64,000 nt of DNA, from assembly GCF_016918785.1 (NCBI RefSeq), contig NZ_JAFFPT010000009.1, positions 1 to 64,000 on the forward strand. Reading direction: 5' to 3'. Each line of letters opens with the position of its first letter. Positions within the stretch are counted from its first letter, which is position 1. Shown piece after piece: positions 1 to 10,200 of the stretch. Position numbers and translations under genes: made by a program. The notes under the pieces are model-generated. The model was given only the letters and a program-made list of their open reading frames with translations, had not been told where the DNA came from and did not search any database. Source of the stretch: Leptospira ainazelensis. Its GTDB lineage: Bacteria > Spirochaetota > Leptospiria > Leptospirales > Leptospiraceae.

Positions 1-83
1 AAATCCAATCCAATCCAATCCAATCCAATCCAATCCAATCCAATCCAATCCAATCCAATCCAATCCAATCCAATCCAATCCAA
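1..83. repeat. Pentanucleotide tandem repeat (AATCC)n
   Basis: Sixteen perfect AATCC copies run from position 2 to 81, with a partial copy to 83. The array touches the window edge, so its full length is unknown. No stop codon occurs inside the repeat in any frame on either strand. A change of one copy would shift a reading frame, so if it lies in or near a gene to the left it could act as a phase-variation tract. No coding role can be shown from this side. Confidence 0.95.
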
Positions 84-129
84 GGAGCTCATATCCGAAA
101 ACGAGGAGTATTAGACTATTGAGAACACG

Positions 130-768
130 TTATTCTTCAATAGGACAATGTTTATCAAAGCCTGTGATCGAAAAATACCCAAACTCTCCTTTTTTACCCT
201 TGTCTCCTTTAAAATATAACAAATACGCGTTATCTTTTGTTAACTTTTCTGTCTGCCCCTCTTCTCTCAAATATACATCATATGAAATTTCAAAAATCCC
301 ACTCGGTACGTCTTGTTTCAAGTAAGGCTGAAAAACGCCGCTGGGAACGATTTCATATGACACAATTTTTGTCTTAAAAAAAGCACCAAACTCACACCAG
401 CCATACCCTGATTCAAAACTCTTTATCCAAGCCTGATCTGCGGCATATGAGGAGGAGTATCCAGTTGCAAATGAATCGGATAAACCTGGACTTGCTAAAC
501 CGACTAACTTATAAGGTAGCTTCTTTTCGATTCCCTCTTTGAGTTTTTTAATTTGAGGAACCATACGCTCTTTAGCAATTTGCCTCGGATCTAATTTGAA
601 TTTTTCAAACTGATCCTCAACATCAGAACTTGCTCTGATATATTTAATCCCATCTTCGAACAATTCTTCACTTGGGCCAGCCTTCCATTCAGGCCCAAAG
701 AATTTGCATTCGAAAACGAAAAATACTAGAATCAGGTAAAATAGCTTTGAATTTTTTCTCAGAGTCAT
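130..768 (-). CDS. Lipoprotein, candidate immunity protein of the orphan cassette
   Basis: About 212 residues from the ATG at 766-768. An in-frame ATG at 787-789 overlaps the end of the upstream gene and would add 7 residues. The N-terminus is a short basic, hydrophobic signal ending in a lipobox-like VFEC, so Cys21 would be lipidated and the mature protein periplasmic or surface exposed. It is a diverged paralogue of the lipoprotein at 6515-7201: both share an IAKER motif, a W-I/V-KSFE motif, KIVSYEI, VYLR-EGQT and a C-terminal HCPI. It directly follows the orphan Hint/M23 gene, as its paralogue follows the full-length gene. The family is not recognised. Immunity to the upstream peptidase domain is inferred from position and covariation only. 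Confidence 0.8.
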   Translation of the reverse strand: MTLRKNSKLFYLILVFFVFECKFFGPEWKAGPSEELFEDGIKYIRASSDVEDQFEKFKLDPRQIAKERMVPQIKKLKEGIEKKLPYKLVGLASPGLSDSFATGYSSSYAADQAWIKSFESGYGWCEFGAFFKTKIVSYEIVPSGVFQPYLKQDVPSGIFEISYDVYLREEGQTEKLTKDNAYLLYFKGDKGKKGEFGYFSITGFDKHCPIEE

Positions 769-776
769 ATTGATAA

Positions 777-3700
777 TTACGCTCCCCATTTCCTTTTTTT
801 CAATCCCTTTGGAACGATTTCGTTCAGAAAGTAATCCCCATTGATTTCATAATATTGGTTTTTACCTTCACCTTTGACGGTATACAATCCCTTAGGAAGT
901 TCCAAAGGAGGGTTATTTGCCGTAAAGTATTTTACCGTCGCGTGTAAATGTGGACCCGTAGATCTTCCAGTACTTCCGACGTTCCCAATCTGCTTGCCCG
1001 CCGGGATAAAGTCTTTTATTTCGATCCATTTTCTCGGATCTTCTTTAAAATGTTTGTATTCCAAGCGGAAGGTTCCGGAAATTTCTCCTTCAAACTTCGT
1101 TTCTATCGTTACACTATTTCCTCCGGAATTCACAGTTTTCGGATTATCAATTGCATCCGGAGGAATTTGCAGCTGAACTTGTCTTTCGCTGAGCTTTATC
1201 TCGTCTTTTGGTCCACTCAATGTATAAAATCCTGGGTCTGTTACAATTCTGCCTTTTTTCTTATCATCGTTATATGCCAAATAAATTACACCTGTCATCC
1301 GTATTCCGGTATAGGCTTCCTTTTTAAAACCTGGATCCAAAGTTACCAACTCTTCTCGACTTAGCGGTGTTTTCTCGCCTTCACGATACAAACCCTCTTT
1401 TCTAACACTTCCATCAGTATGCAAACCTTCCGGCAGATAGATTATACCTTTGCTCTCTAGTTTCTTTGAAGGAACTTTGATTTCTAATCCTTGAGAGATG
1501 TCAACGACCGTTCCACTCAACATCGTATTCACGCGATCTCCATACATTGCCGCAATATCAATCCCGCTATGATCCAAAGCTTTCAACGCGCTCTTTACGA
1601 TGTCTTTGAATCCGTATCCCTCTTCTCCATAATGAGATGTATATGTAATCGTATTCTTGTTTACATCATCTCCCACCGGATGTTTGAAACCTGGTTCTTT
1701 ATCAGAAATGGGAAGAGATCTTGTAATATGCCCTTCCCCATCTTTGTGAGTTTTGTATCGTTCCCACTTTGCAACCTCAGTCGCTGGCTTACCTTTAGCA
1801 ATCAAGCTTTGATCTTCCTTTGCAGCTAAGGTAAAAACGTCATCTTTAGCTAATTCACGAGTTTTCATTTCACGCTTTTCGTAAAGAACGATCTTCTTGT
1901 CGATCTCAATCGCTTTCTTCTTATCCCCCAACTTCTCGTATGTTTCCTTTCTGGCCTCAAGCTGCTTTGTTATCGCCTTAATTGCATCCTCTTCTTGTTC
2001 ATACGACTGTTGTCTGCGGAGGACAAAGTCGCCTAACGGCTCTTCTTTTCCGTGGATCATCCTTCTCTTTGGTTCGTAGTCCAAAAAGTTCTTGTCGATC
2101 TGTGCAACTCTTTCCTCGGCTTTGGTGATTTGTTTTTGGAGATCGGATCTTTCTTTTGCCGTCTCGGAATCTTTTGGATCTAAAGTGGCAAGTTTACTTT
2201 CAAGAGTTTGGATTTTGTCGGTCTGTTCAAATCGATTTTTTACAACGACTCCCCTTTCTCCGCCAAAGTTTCTTTCAAGACTATCATGCATTTTATTTTT
2301 ATTTTGATCAAAGAGGGCCGCTACTTCATTGTTATGCTCTTTCTTCGCAATATTGATCTCGTTCAATTCCTTTTGATCTTTCGCTGATAATGACCCTTTC
2401 AAAGCCAACTTCTCAAGCTCGATTCGTCTTGGTTCCTGAGGGAAGTTCGTTACAGTTTCATTCAAGAAGTTAGATCTCTCTTTCTCCAAATGATCCTGCA
2501 TTGCGAGTGCCTTCTCCCTCCGACGATCCAGTTCCGGACTGCGTTTGTAAGGTTCATCCGGATGTTTTTTAGTATGATTCTCGTATTCTTGTCGTTCCAG
2601 TTTTTTCTGGGTTCTGATCACACCCAAGATTTGGTTGTCATATTCTTGGATTTTTGCATTATCAGCCGCACTCAAGTAAAGATCAAAAGCTTTGCGCTTT
2701 GTCTCAAAATCAATCGAGGAAGTCTTTTTACTCAAGCTACTCTTGTCAATTGTTCGAGAATCTACAATCCGTTCAGCAAATCGAGGGTCGTCTCCATATA
2801 CTTTCGCGACATATCCTTCTATTCGGGCTTCCACTTCTTGAATTTTCTTAGCTTCCGCAACACCGCGTTCTCGAGATACCTTCTCATGATTTGCTAACGC
2901 GTCCTGTGTGCTTTGAAATCGAAGATTGGATGCTTTCAATCCTTCGACGCTGGATAATTCTCTACCTAATTTCCAAAGTCCGACATGAGTTCCAACCTCG
3001 CCGATCGATCTAAATTGAGGAGACGAATTAAAGGTTGGGGTCGCAGAGGCATAGCCGCCTCCTAAATCCTTCAATCCTGCCGCTCCCATCGGTAGGTTCT
3101 TAGACAAGTCCTGCCTTATCCAATTATCAATATCCAAAAGGGAGCTCTTAGTAAATCCCTGCCCGGGTTTTATACCGATTAACTTCTCACGAATTGATTT
3201 GATACCCGGAAGTGAATCCGCTTCCGGACTACGCAACATAGTCAAGAAATCGTTATTCTTCTTTATTTGACTATTTAAACTCATCCGAGCAGAACTATCG
3301 TCGAACATCAAACGATTCGTTTCTTTGTAAGACTCCGATGCGTTTTTTCGAAACTCATTATCTAATTTTTTAAGCTCGGTTAATCCACCCACAAACTCGG
3401 CATCATCCGGGGCAAGTTTACCGTATTTTTCAGTTCGATTCATTGCAGCTGCAACGATTGTTCTTTCTTTTTCGGTGTAATTATGGACAACGACTCCGCT
3501 CTCCCCCACGATATATGTATGATTGTCCTCTACTTCGATGTTGTAAACTTTCGTCGGCTCTACATTGTAGTGAAAGAGCCCAGTAACTCTTGCCCAGCTT
3601 CCATCCGACATGAGAACTTGATTGTTCAAGCGAAGGTCTTCCACCTTTACCCATTCCGACGTCGCTAAATCGTTGTTAGCTGTCGCCCTCCTTCTAAACG

Positions 3701-4690
3701 GGTGATTCCAAGTGGTATGTAAGGTCTCTTCGTCGTTTAACTCTAAGTCAAACAACTGGGGAACTTCATGAACGAACAACTCCGTGACTCTCTTGTTCTC
3801 AAAGGTGTTTGTCTTCTCATTCCAAGACTGGACTATATCTCCGATCTGTAATGTTTCAATCGACTTCGTCCCAGTCGCCAAGTGAACCTGAGTCCCCGCA
3901 ACAAAACAAGTATCCAAGTGAAACACTCCGGACTTGTCCACCATCTTGCTTCCGTCGTTCGCAAAACCAAAACTCTGAGCAATATCCCCTGCAATCCCGG
4001 AAACAAACTTACCAAACGTGCTCGTCGCAGACTTGCCGTCGTTAAAGTTGATCTTCAAACCGGCCGCTTCACCTGCCTTCGATACCTGATCCTTCCAAAT
4101 CTTTACGCTCTCATCGCTTCCAGACATCTTTCCCTTGTAATCATTCCACTTGGAAAGAAGTTCATTCGGATTCGCTCTATCTACATCGATATTTCCGTCT
4201 TTGTCTTTTGGTAAAAACTGATCGATCTCGGCGCTTGAATACAAGCCCATCTTTAAACCAGTCGCAATCAAAGGTTTCACAAGCTCCAATTGCGATCTGG
4301 AATGATTAAACTGAGCGTTCTCCGCAGCTAAACCTTGGTTGAATTCGTTTTGGAAGTTCTGATTCAAAGAAATCGGCTGGAACCCGTGAGTATTCGTATC
4401 ATACGTTAGAGTTCCTACCGTCGCCCCTTGCATCTGACCGCTCAAAGACATCGTTCCGTCATTGCTAAACGACAACGTACCTCCATGCCCTCTTAACTGA
4501 GGAGGAATCGCCTTGTTTCCGTAATTGTAGTAACCGTCCAAACTCGCGCTTCCGTTCTTTCCTGCAGATACGCTAAAACCTGCGTGGTGTTTGTCGTTCT
4601 TGCTGTCCCAAGCGTCATAGCTCGCGTTCGCTGTATAATCACCGCTTTTGAAGTTGTAATCAAGGCCTACGCTGCCACCTTTAAAATTCA
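777..4690 (-). pseudogene. 5'-truncated Hint/M23 peptidase gene (orphan cassette)
   Basis: The frame is open from about 4690 to the stop at 777. It matches, without gaps, the region from about residue 1766 of the 3055-residue protein encoded at 7215-16382, and homology stops abruptly at 4690, just inside an upstream in-frame stop. There is no signal peptide and no ATG; a TTG at 4539-4541 after a weak GGAAG gives 1254 residues. Numbered from that TTG, it carries a Hint domain from Cys212 to His353-Asn354, a helical linker rich in charged residues, and an M23/LytM domain with HxxxD at His991-Asp995 and HxH at His1198-His1200, so the catalytic residues are intact. DNA through Hint is about 95% identical to the full copy by eye (positions 3480-4690 against 9876-11086); past Hint the proteins diverge strongly. 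It is best read as a displaced C-terminal cassette that could be copied into the full gene, not as an independently secreted protein. Confidence 0.8.
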
Positions 4691-4860
4691 GTCGTAGCCG
4701 GAAAGAAAGTCACTGGGCGAGTTCGCTACGCGAAACGCGCTCTCCGCTTCAATCAGCGAAGCACCATTCGATATTTTAAAAAGCAAAGAGCTACATTCTA
4801 AACGATGGTGCATCGCCGGATTTTCGCTGCGATCACTCTCGCGAGTTTGTCTGTTGTCAT

Positions 4861-4881
4861 AACTGCACCGCCGGTGCAGTT
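4861..4881. repeat. Perfect 10-bp inverted repeat, one-base loop
   Basis: AACTGCACCG and CGGTGCAGTT flank a single C. The palindrome is GC-richer than its surroundings and has no T-run on either side, so it does not look like an intrinsic terminator. It lies about 170 bp outside the breakpoint of the truncated giant-gene copy. Confidence 0.8.
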
Positions 4882-4947
4882 GACGCTAACGTGGATTCAA
4901 TTTGAAAAGATTTTGAAAAAAAGTGAAGAGAGATTGAAGAGTCAGGA

Positions 4948-4977
4948 ACCAGCTCTTTGATGTATCAAAGAGCTGGT
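4948..4977. repeat. Perfect 14-bp inverted repeat
   Basis: ACCAGCTCTTTGAT is followed by a two-base spacer and its exact complement. No T-tract follows at once on either strand. It could be a transcription stop for the minus-strand remnant ending at 5062 or a protein-binding palindrome; the sequence does not decide. Confidence 0.75.
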
Positions 4978-5061
4978 CATCCGCCACTTTTGTCAATTGG
5001 AAAGGTGGAGTTTGAGATTTTTTTTACAAAGCTTCAGTTCAGAAATATTCAATTCTTAAAG

Positions 5062-5342
5062 TTATTCTCTTTCTGAAACTACTAATTCAGCATTCAAATA
5101 GTTACCTGTTTCAACTATTTCTTCTGCATTCGCCGTTCTTTTTTTTTAAAATACAACACATCAACAACGTATCTTCCATAGAGATCTTTAGATCTACTTC
5201 TAACGATCAACTTGGTCTTTGGGAGAAGTTTACTTTTTAGAAATTCAAAGCTCGAATACCCTTTTTGGGTATCCATTTCCGATGACCAAACATTCCTCAT
5301 AATAGAAATAAATCCCCTTTGATCTAGGGAAAATAATCTCAA
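5062..5342 (-). pseudogene. Staphylococcal-nuclease-like C-terminal remnant, frameshifted
   Basis: The open part (5115-5342, no ATG, nominal TTG at 5340-5342) contains FEFLKSKL, KTKLIVR and a KDLYGRYVVDV segment. These resemble the C-terminal half of SNase-fold thermonucleases, where K-x-YGR-x-x-x-DV is typical. The frame ends early, but the neighbouring frame continues with EIVETGNYLNAEL and a stop at 5062-5064, which fits the usual end of that family. The two frames meet at a run of nine A on the coding strand (plus-strand T, 5139-5147); one base more, or two fewer, would join them. The N-terminal half with the DGDT-type motif is missing upstream. Similarity is judged by eye. Confidence 0.55.
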
Positions 5343-5384
5343 TAATCAAAGCTACACTTCCTTAGAAAACGAAACTTTGATTAT
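5342..5384 (-). terminator. Candidate hairpin terminator after the He_PIG lipoprotein
   Basis: ATAATCAAAG at 5342-5351 pairs with CTTTGATTAT at 5375-5384, giving a 10-bp stem with a 23-base loop just past the stop at 5408. A T-rich stretch follows on the minus strand. The long loop and AT-rich stem make this only a moderate candidate. Confidence 0.4.
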
Positions 5385-5407
5385 CAATTATTAAAAGAAA
5401 AACTGAC

Positions 5408-6019
5408 CTAAAATCCGCAGGAAGCACTCTGCTGGCAAAGCGTTACCGTATTGAATGTTACGCCGGGAAACTGAGGGCACCCAAACTTTCCGCCTCCAAC
5501 AGCAACGCAAGTCAACTGACCAGCTGCGTATATCTGAAAATTCAGGACCTGTGCAGTAAGATTTACGCTCGCAAAAGTAAGCTTGCTCGCCATCGAGTAA
5601 CTAAACTCTAAATTGGTAGCCGCCATGGTCGCAGTTGGGGTTCCGGATAACGTTCCAGTAGTCGAATCGTAAGAAAGCCCATTTGCTAATGCATTATTTG
5701 TCAAAGACGGAACACTAAAATTACAATCAGGTAATGCAAGTGCCGCACCCGACTTTGCAAAGATTATAGAGTGAATAGGTCGGCCAACCTCACCTCTGAA
5801 TTGAAACGTGCTAGTTTCGCTAGGATTTTCAGAATTCACAACGACCAACTTTCCCATTCCCTGTTTGCAAGTTAATCCCAATAAAACGATAGGATTCGTG
5901 ACCAAGGCTAAATATGCATCTAAAGGGTCTTCTTCTTTTTCCTTTTTCCCGTCTTCACAAGAAAAGACCAAACCTATTAACAAAAGCGCAGCCAGTGTCT
6001 TAAGAATACTCTTTTTCAT
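5408..6019 (-). CDS. Lipoprotein with He_PIG-like Ig domain
   Basis: 203 residues starting at an ATG, with a clear type II signal: MKKSILK, a hydrophobic run, then LVFSC with Cys21 as the lipidation site. An acidic/lysine-rich linker (EDGKKEKEEDP) follows. Residues around 115-130 contain ANGLSYDSTTGTLSGTPT, the signature of putative-Ig (He_PIG) domains of bacterial surface proteins. The C-terminus has several cysteines (CVAVGGGKFGC, CQQSASC) that could form disulphides. It should be exposed in the periplasm or at the surface. It lies alone between the main locus and the orphan cassette, and nothing in it suggests an enzyme. Confidence 0.8.
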   Translation of the reverse strand: MKKSILKTLAALLLIGLVFSCEDGKKEKEEDPLDAYLALVTNPIVLLGLTCKQGMGKLVVVNSENPSETSTFQFRGEVGRPIHSIIFAKSGAALALPDCNFSVPSLTNNALANGLSYDSTTGTLSGTPTATMAATNLEFSYSMASKLTFASVNLTAQVLNFQIYAAGQLTCVAVGGGKFGCPQFPGVTFNTVTLCQQSASCGF

Positions 6020-6514
6020 ATTCCTTAAATTCTCCTAAATTAATAATTTCGAATAAACGATTTTCTACTATACATTCAGAATTTGTTTAAAGCTGTTTTT
6101 TGACAACTGTTTTCATTTTATAAAATAGAAACCAAAAGGAAGATTTTCTAATCATTCACTTAAAAAAAACCGGCCAAAAAAGAATATTCTCTCATTCGAC
6201 TAATTTTTATGAAGATTGATAGACTGTCTTAACGCTGATCCAATACGCTCATTCATATCCCTTAAGTTGTTTGTAGAATTCATACCCGAATTCGTCTTCG
6301 TTCCCTTCTTAACTACTACCGAGTAAAAATTTCAACCAAACAGAAACTTGACAACGGCTGCTCCATACTTCGTGTCAAGAGCCAAGCAGGCAAACGCGCT
6401 CCTTGGACCGGTGTTCAATTTTAAAAGTCGGGCTAAAGGAAACGGGTCGATTAAAACGCAATAACCGACTCTTTTGTTCACATACTCAAATCTTTAAAGG
6501 ACGAAATCTCCTTC
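6020..6514. other. Intergenic region with one weak small ORF
   Basis: No convincing gene. A 49-codon minus-strand frame starts at a GTG (6479-6481), about 33 bp after the lipoprotein stop, and ends at 6332; it has no clear ribosome-binding site or recognised motif. CTTGACA (6347-6353) is repeated inverted as TGTCAAG (6373-6379), and AGTCGG/CCGACT arms flank 6426-6471. The promoter of the lipoprotein at 5408-6019 should lie at the left end, but I see no clear boxes. Confidence 0.4.
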
Positions 6515-7201
6515 CTAAGGATTTCCCGCATCCGGATGACTGCTTTCAAAATCCTTCAGGCGCTCCTCTTCCTCTTGACTCAGGATCGGACAGTGATTTG
6601 CAAATGCGTCGATTGAAAATCTTCCCCATCCCCCCTCTCGAAATAAACTTCCCTCAAAAATCAACACATGACTGTTTTCAAATGTCAATTTTCCGGTCTG
6701 GCCTTCTTTACGAAGATACACTCGATATCTCATATGTTTACTTGACGTACCATCAATTGGAACATCTTGATCCGCTTGCAAAGGTTCGATTTCATACGAT
6801 ACGATCTTGTCCTTGAATAAAAGATCGTAGTCGCACCACGCTTTTCCAGTTTCAAAGCTCTTCACCCAAGCATTCATAGCGTCATACTCGGACGGAATGT
6901 TGTAAGCCCTTTGAATGGATTGAGAAATCCTTGAATTAGAAAGATGTGTTACTCGATGATAATTTTTTTCTTCGATCCCTTCTCTCAATTTTAAAAGATC
7001 TTTCATCAATCGCTCTTTGGCAATGTCTCTCGCATTCAAACCGATCTTTTTGAATTCCTCTTCCACCTTCGGGTTCGAACCGCCTAAATACTTCACGCCT
7101 TCAGCAAATTGCTCTTCCTTCGGAGAACAGGAAAAAACAAAGCCGACCGCAAATGCCAAAACGAATATTAGAAATCGATGTTTGAGTCTAATCTTCTTCA
7201 T
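6515..7201 (-). CDS. Lipoprotein, candidate immunity protein for the giant Hint/M23 protein
   Basis: 228 residues from the ATG at 7199-7201; an upstream in-frame TTG at 7213 is possible but the ATG gives the cleaner signal peptide. MKKIRLKHRF, a hydrophobic core and FVFSC place the lipid anchor at Cys25. The mature protein has GVKYLGGSNPKVEEEF, IAKERLMKDL, AWVKSFETG, KIVSYEIEP, RVYLRKEGQTGKL and a C-terminal NHCPI, all shared in order with the paralogue at 130-768, but the proteins differ widely elsewhere. It starts 13 bp after the stop of the 3055-residue gene, so the two are probably co-transcribed and translationally coupled. Binding and blocking of the M23 domain in the periplasm is inference; a plain accessory lipoprotein is the alternative. 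Confidence 0.85.
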   Translation of the reverse strand: MKKIRLKHRFLIFVLAFAVGFVFSCSPKEEQFAEGVKYLGGSNPKVEEEFKKIGLNARDIAKERLMKDLLKLREGIEEKNYHRVTHLSNSRISQSIQRAYNIPSEYDAMNAWVKSFETGKAWCDYDLLFKDKIVSYEIEPLQADQDVPIDGTSSKHMRYRVYLRKEGQTGKLTFENSHVLIFEGSLFREGGWGRFSIDAFANHCPILSQEEEERLKDFESSHPDAGNP

Positions 7202-7214
7202 ATATTTTACCAAC

Positions 7215-10200
7215 CTACCTCTTCACCCCCGAAGGTGCCATTACTTTAATGAAATATTGGGGATTGATCAGGTAGTAAACAATATTCCCCTTTTTGTCAG
7301 CTACAGCGTTGTAGAAAACAGGACTGACTCCGTTCGGTTTCTCATAACTCACCACAGAGATATGCAAATGCGCCCCTGTCGATCTTCCCGTCGTCCCCAA
7401 ATCTCCGATTTTTTGTCCGGCCTTGATCGTATCTCCCTTCGTCAAAGGTTGCCCGTTTTCATTTCTTGGAATCGAGTCAAAGTGTTTGTATTGCAATTCA
7501 TACTTCCCGGCAAACACACCCGTCAACGTCGTCTCGATCGATACACCGTTTCCGTTTGAATTCGCAAGTTCGGGTTTTCTTCGGATCTCTTCCGGTACCA
7601 AGGCAAGCTGCGCCAGCGTCAATTCCACCGGAGTCTTCGCATTCGCCATCGTGTAGAATTTACCCTTGTCGGAGATCACTCCCACCGATCTTACAGACTC
7701 AAACGGCTTCTCTATCTTAGCAAGTTCCGGGTTCGCTTTTCTGTATTTCGAATCCATCTCTCCCAGCTTGTTTGCCGAATATACCTTCCCGTCAGGATCG
7801 TAATAACCTGCATCACGCATCTTGTTTCCGTTTCCGTCGTACAATGGCTCGGAATATGCAATCCCCTTCTCTTTCAGGTGGGCTGGCATCTCTCCAGGCA
7901 ATGTGATCGACAATCCTTTCGTCGGTTCTCCTTTCACCTTCCCTTCCAGAACCGAATTGATCCGTTCCCCTTTCACTCCTCCTCCATCCAAACCGGTATG
8001 GTCGTTCGAATGCAAATACGCCCCCACTACCTCTTGGTTGCCGTATCCGCCTCGACCAAAGTGAGAATTCACAGCAAGTTTCTTGCCCTCCGGATTTCCT
8101 ACTGGATTTTTGATATGATCCGAAATCGGAAGTTCCCTTTCGTATTCATTGCTGTCTCGTTTGTCGGCGTGGGTCAGATATTCTTTCATATCCTGGAGCG
8201 CTTTCTCTCTTTCTGCCCCGCCCTTCCGAAGAGCAAGAGTGAGAACGTCATTTTCAGCTAATTTCAATGATTCTTGAGAGCGTTTTTCAAATTTATCAAT
8301 TTTATCGTTAATCTCTTTTACCTTAGCAACATCACCCAAGGCTTTGTAATGTTTCTTCTGCGCTTCAAGCCCTTCTGTAATCCTTTCAATCGCTTTCGGC
8401 TCTCCTGCATAGCTGTCCTTTTCTCTCAGCAAAAACTTCTCCAAAGACTCATCCGCTTTTCGTACCGGTTTGAAGTCCAAAAAGTTTTTGTCGAGTTGCG
8501 CCGTTCTCTCTTGGATCGTCTGGATCTCTTTGTTCAACTTGTCGTATTCCGCCTTGTCCTTCTTCGGATCTAAGGTTCTCAGTTTGTCTTCTTTGTTAAG
8601 CAAATTCTGAGTCAACTCTGTTCTGTCGTTTGCTACCAGCATACGCTCTTTACCAAATACGGTCTCTAAAGTCGTGTGCATTGTATTTGAGTTTGTATCC
8701 AACAAGTTGGCTACTTGTTCGTTGTATTTCGTCTTCGCCTTGTCGATCGCATTGAGTTCGTTCCGCTCTTTGTCCGTAATCTTACCACTCAACACAAGTT
8801 TCTCAAGTTCGATCCGTCTTGGTTCCATCGGAAAGTGTGTGATCGTTTCATTCACAAAGTTGGATCTCTGTTTCTCCAAATGTTCACGGGTTGCGATCAT
8901 CTTCTCCCGTCTCTGGTTGAGATCTGCGGAACGCTGATACGGTTCGCCAGGATGATGCTTTTGATGTTTCTCATAGTCTTCTCTCTCAAGGCGATTCTGA
9001 GTTTCTAAGATGCTGGATATCTGTTTGTCGAACTCTTGAATCTTCGCCCTGTCTCCCGGTTTCAGGTTGAATTCAAACGCCTTTCTCTTCGTATCAAAAT
9101 CAACTCCATCAGAATTCTTACTCAAACTGCTTTTGTCGATCGTTCGGGAACTTACAATCGCTTCTGCAAACTTTGGATCATTGCCGTATCGGTGAGCTAC
9201 GTATGCCTCTACTCTGTCTTCGACTGCTCGGATCGCTTTCGCTTCAGCCACTCCTCGTTCTTTAATCTTGTTCTGATGCGCAACCAGTGCAGTTTCGGAG
9301 TCCGTTATTCTCTGGCGGCCCAGATTCATCGTTTGCGTTTCGCTTAACTCTCGGCCCACCTTCCAAAGTCCTACATGTGTTCCCATTTCAGAAAGAGTTC
9401 GCGTATTTCCGGGTTTGTTTAAACCACCCAACCGAAAGGCCCCAGAAGAATACCCGCCTACCATGTCCTTGATTCCAGCTACACCCGAAGGTAAATTCTT
9501 AGAAAGATCCTGTCTGAGCCACGTGTCGATCTCAGAAAGTTGATGCTTTGAGTATCCTTTTGCAGGATCAATTCCTTTCAGCACATCTCGTATCTTACCA
9601 ATGCCCGGTAAACTATCCGCATCCTTACTTCGAACCATGGTCACAAAGTCTAAATTCTTCTTACCCTGAACTTCCAGGTTTTGTTTTGCTGAGAAAGTTT
9701 CAAAAAGAAGTCGATTCGTCTCTTTACTTGCCTCTGCTCCGTTTTTGATAAACTCTTTGCCTAAATGTTTCAAATCATCTAAACTGCTTACAAATTCACG
9801 ATCCTCTGGAGCAAGTTTAGAAAGCCTCTCCGTTCGATTCATCGCCGCTGACACTTCCGGTCTTTGTTTCTCATAGTTGTGGACAACAACACCGTTCACA
9901 CCCACAACGTAGGTATGATTGTCCTCTACTTCGATGTTGTAAACTAAAGTCGGCTCTACATTGTAGTGAAAAAGCCCAGTAACTCTTGCCCAGCTTCCAT
10001 CCGACTTCAAGACTTGATCCTGAACTTTCAGGTCTTCCGTTTTCACCCATTCCGACGTCGCTAAATCGTTGTTAGCTGTCGCCCTCCTTCTAAACGGGTG
10101 ATTCCAAGTGGTATGTAAGGTCTCTTCGTCGTTTAACTCTAAGTCAAACAACTGAGGAACTTCATGAACGAACAACTCCGTGACTCTCTTGTTCTCAAAG

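Larger units (their letters stand above)
4691..5061. other. Junction DNA with several palindromes, no gene seen
   Basis: This stretch separates the truncated Hint/M23 copy from the nuclease remnant. It holds a perfect palindrome at 4861-4881 (AACTGCACCG, one-base loop, CGGTGCAGTT), a near-palindrome around ACTCTCGCGAGT at 4835-4846, distant CACCAT/ATGGTG arms at 4762-4767 and 4805-4810, and a 14-bp perfect stem at 4948-4977. No credible reading frame or recognisable transposase is present. It may be the scar of a rearrangement or mobile-element end, but I cannot name an element. Confidence 0.5.

Noticed and set aside
4691..5061. Insertion sequence at the junction
   Set aside because: No transposase frame, terminal repeats or target duplication could be recognised, despite several palindromes.
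7070..7090. tRNA-like GGTTCGAACC motif
   Set aside because: It lies in the lipoprotein coding sequence and no cloverleaf can be formed around it.
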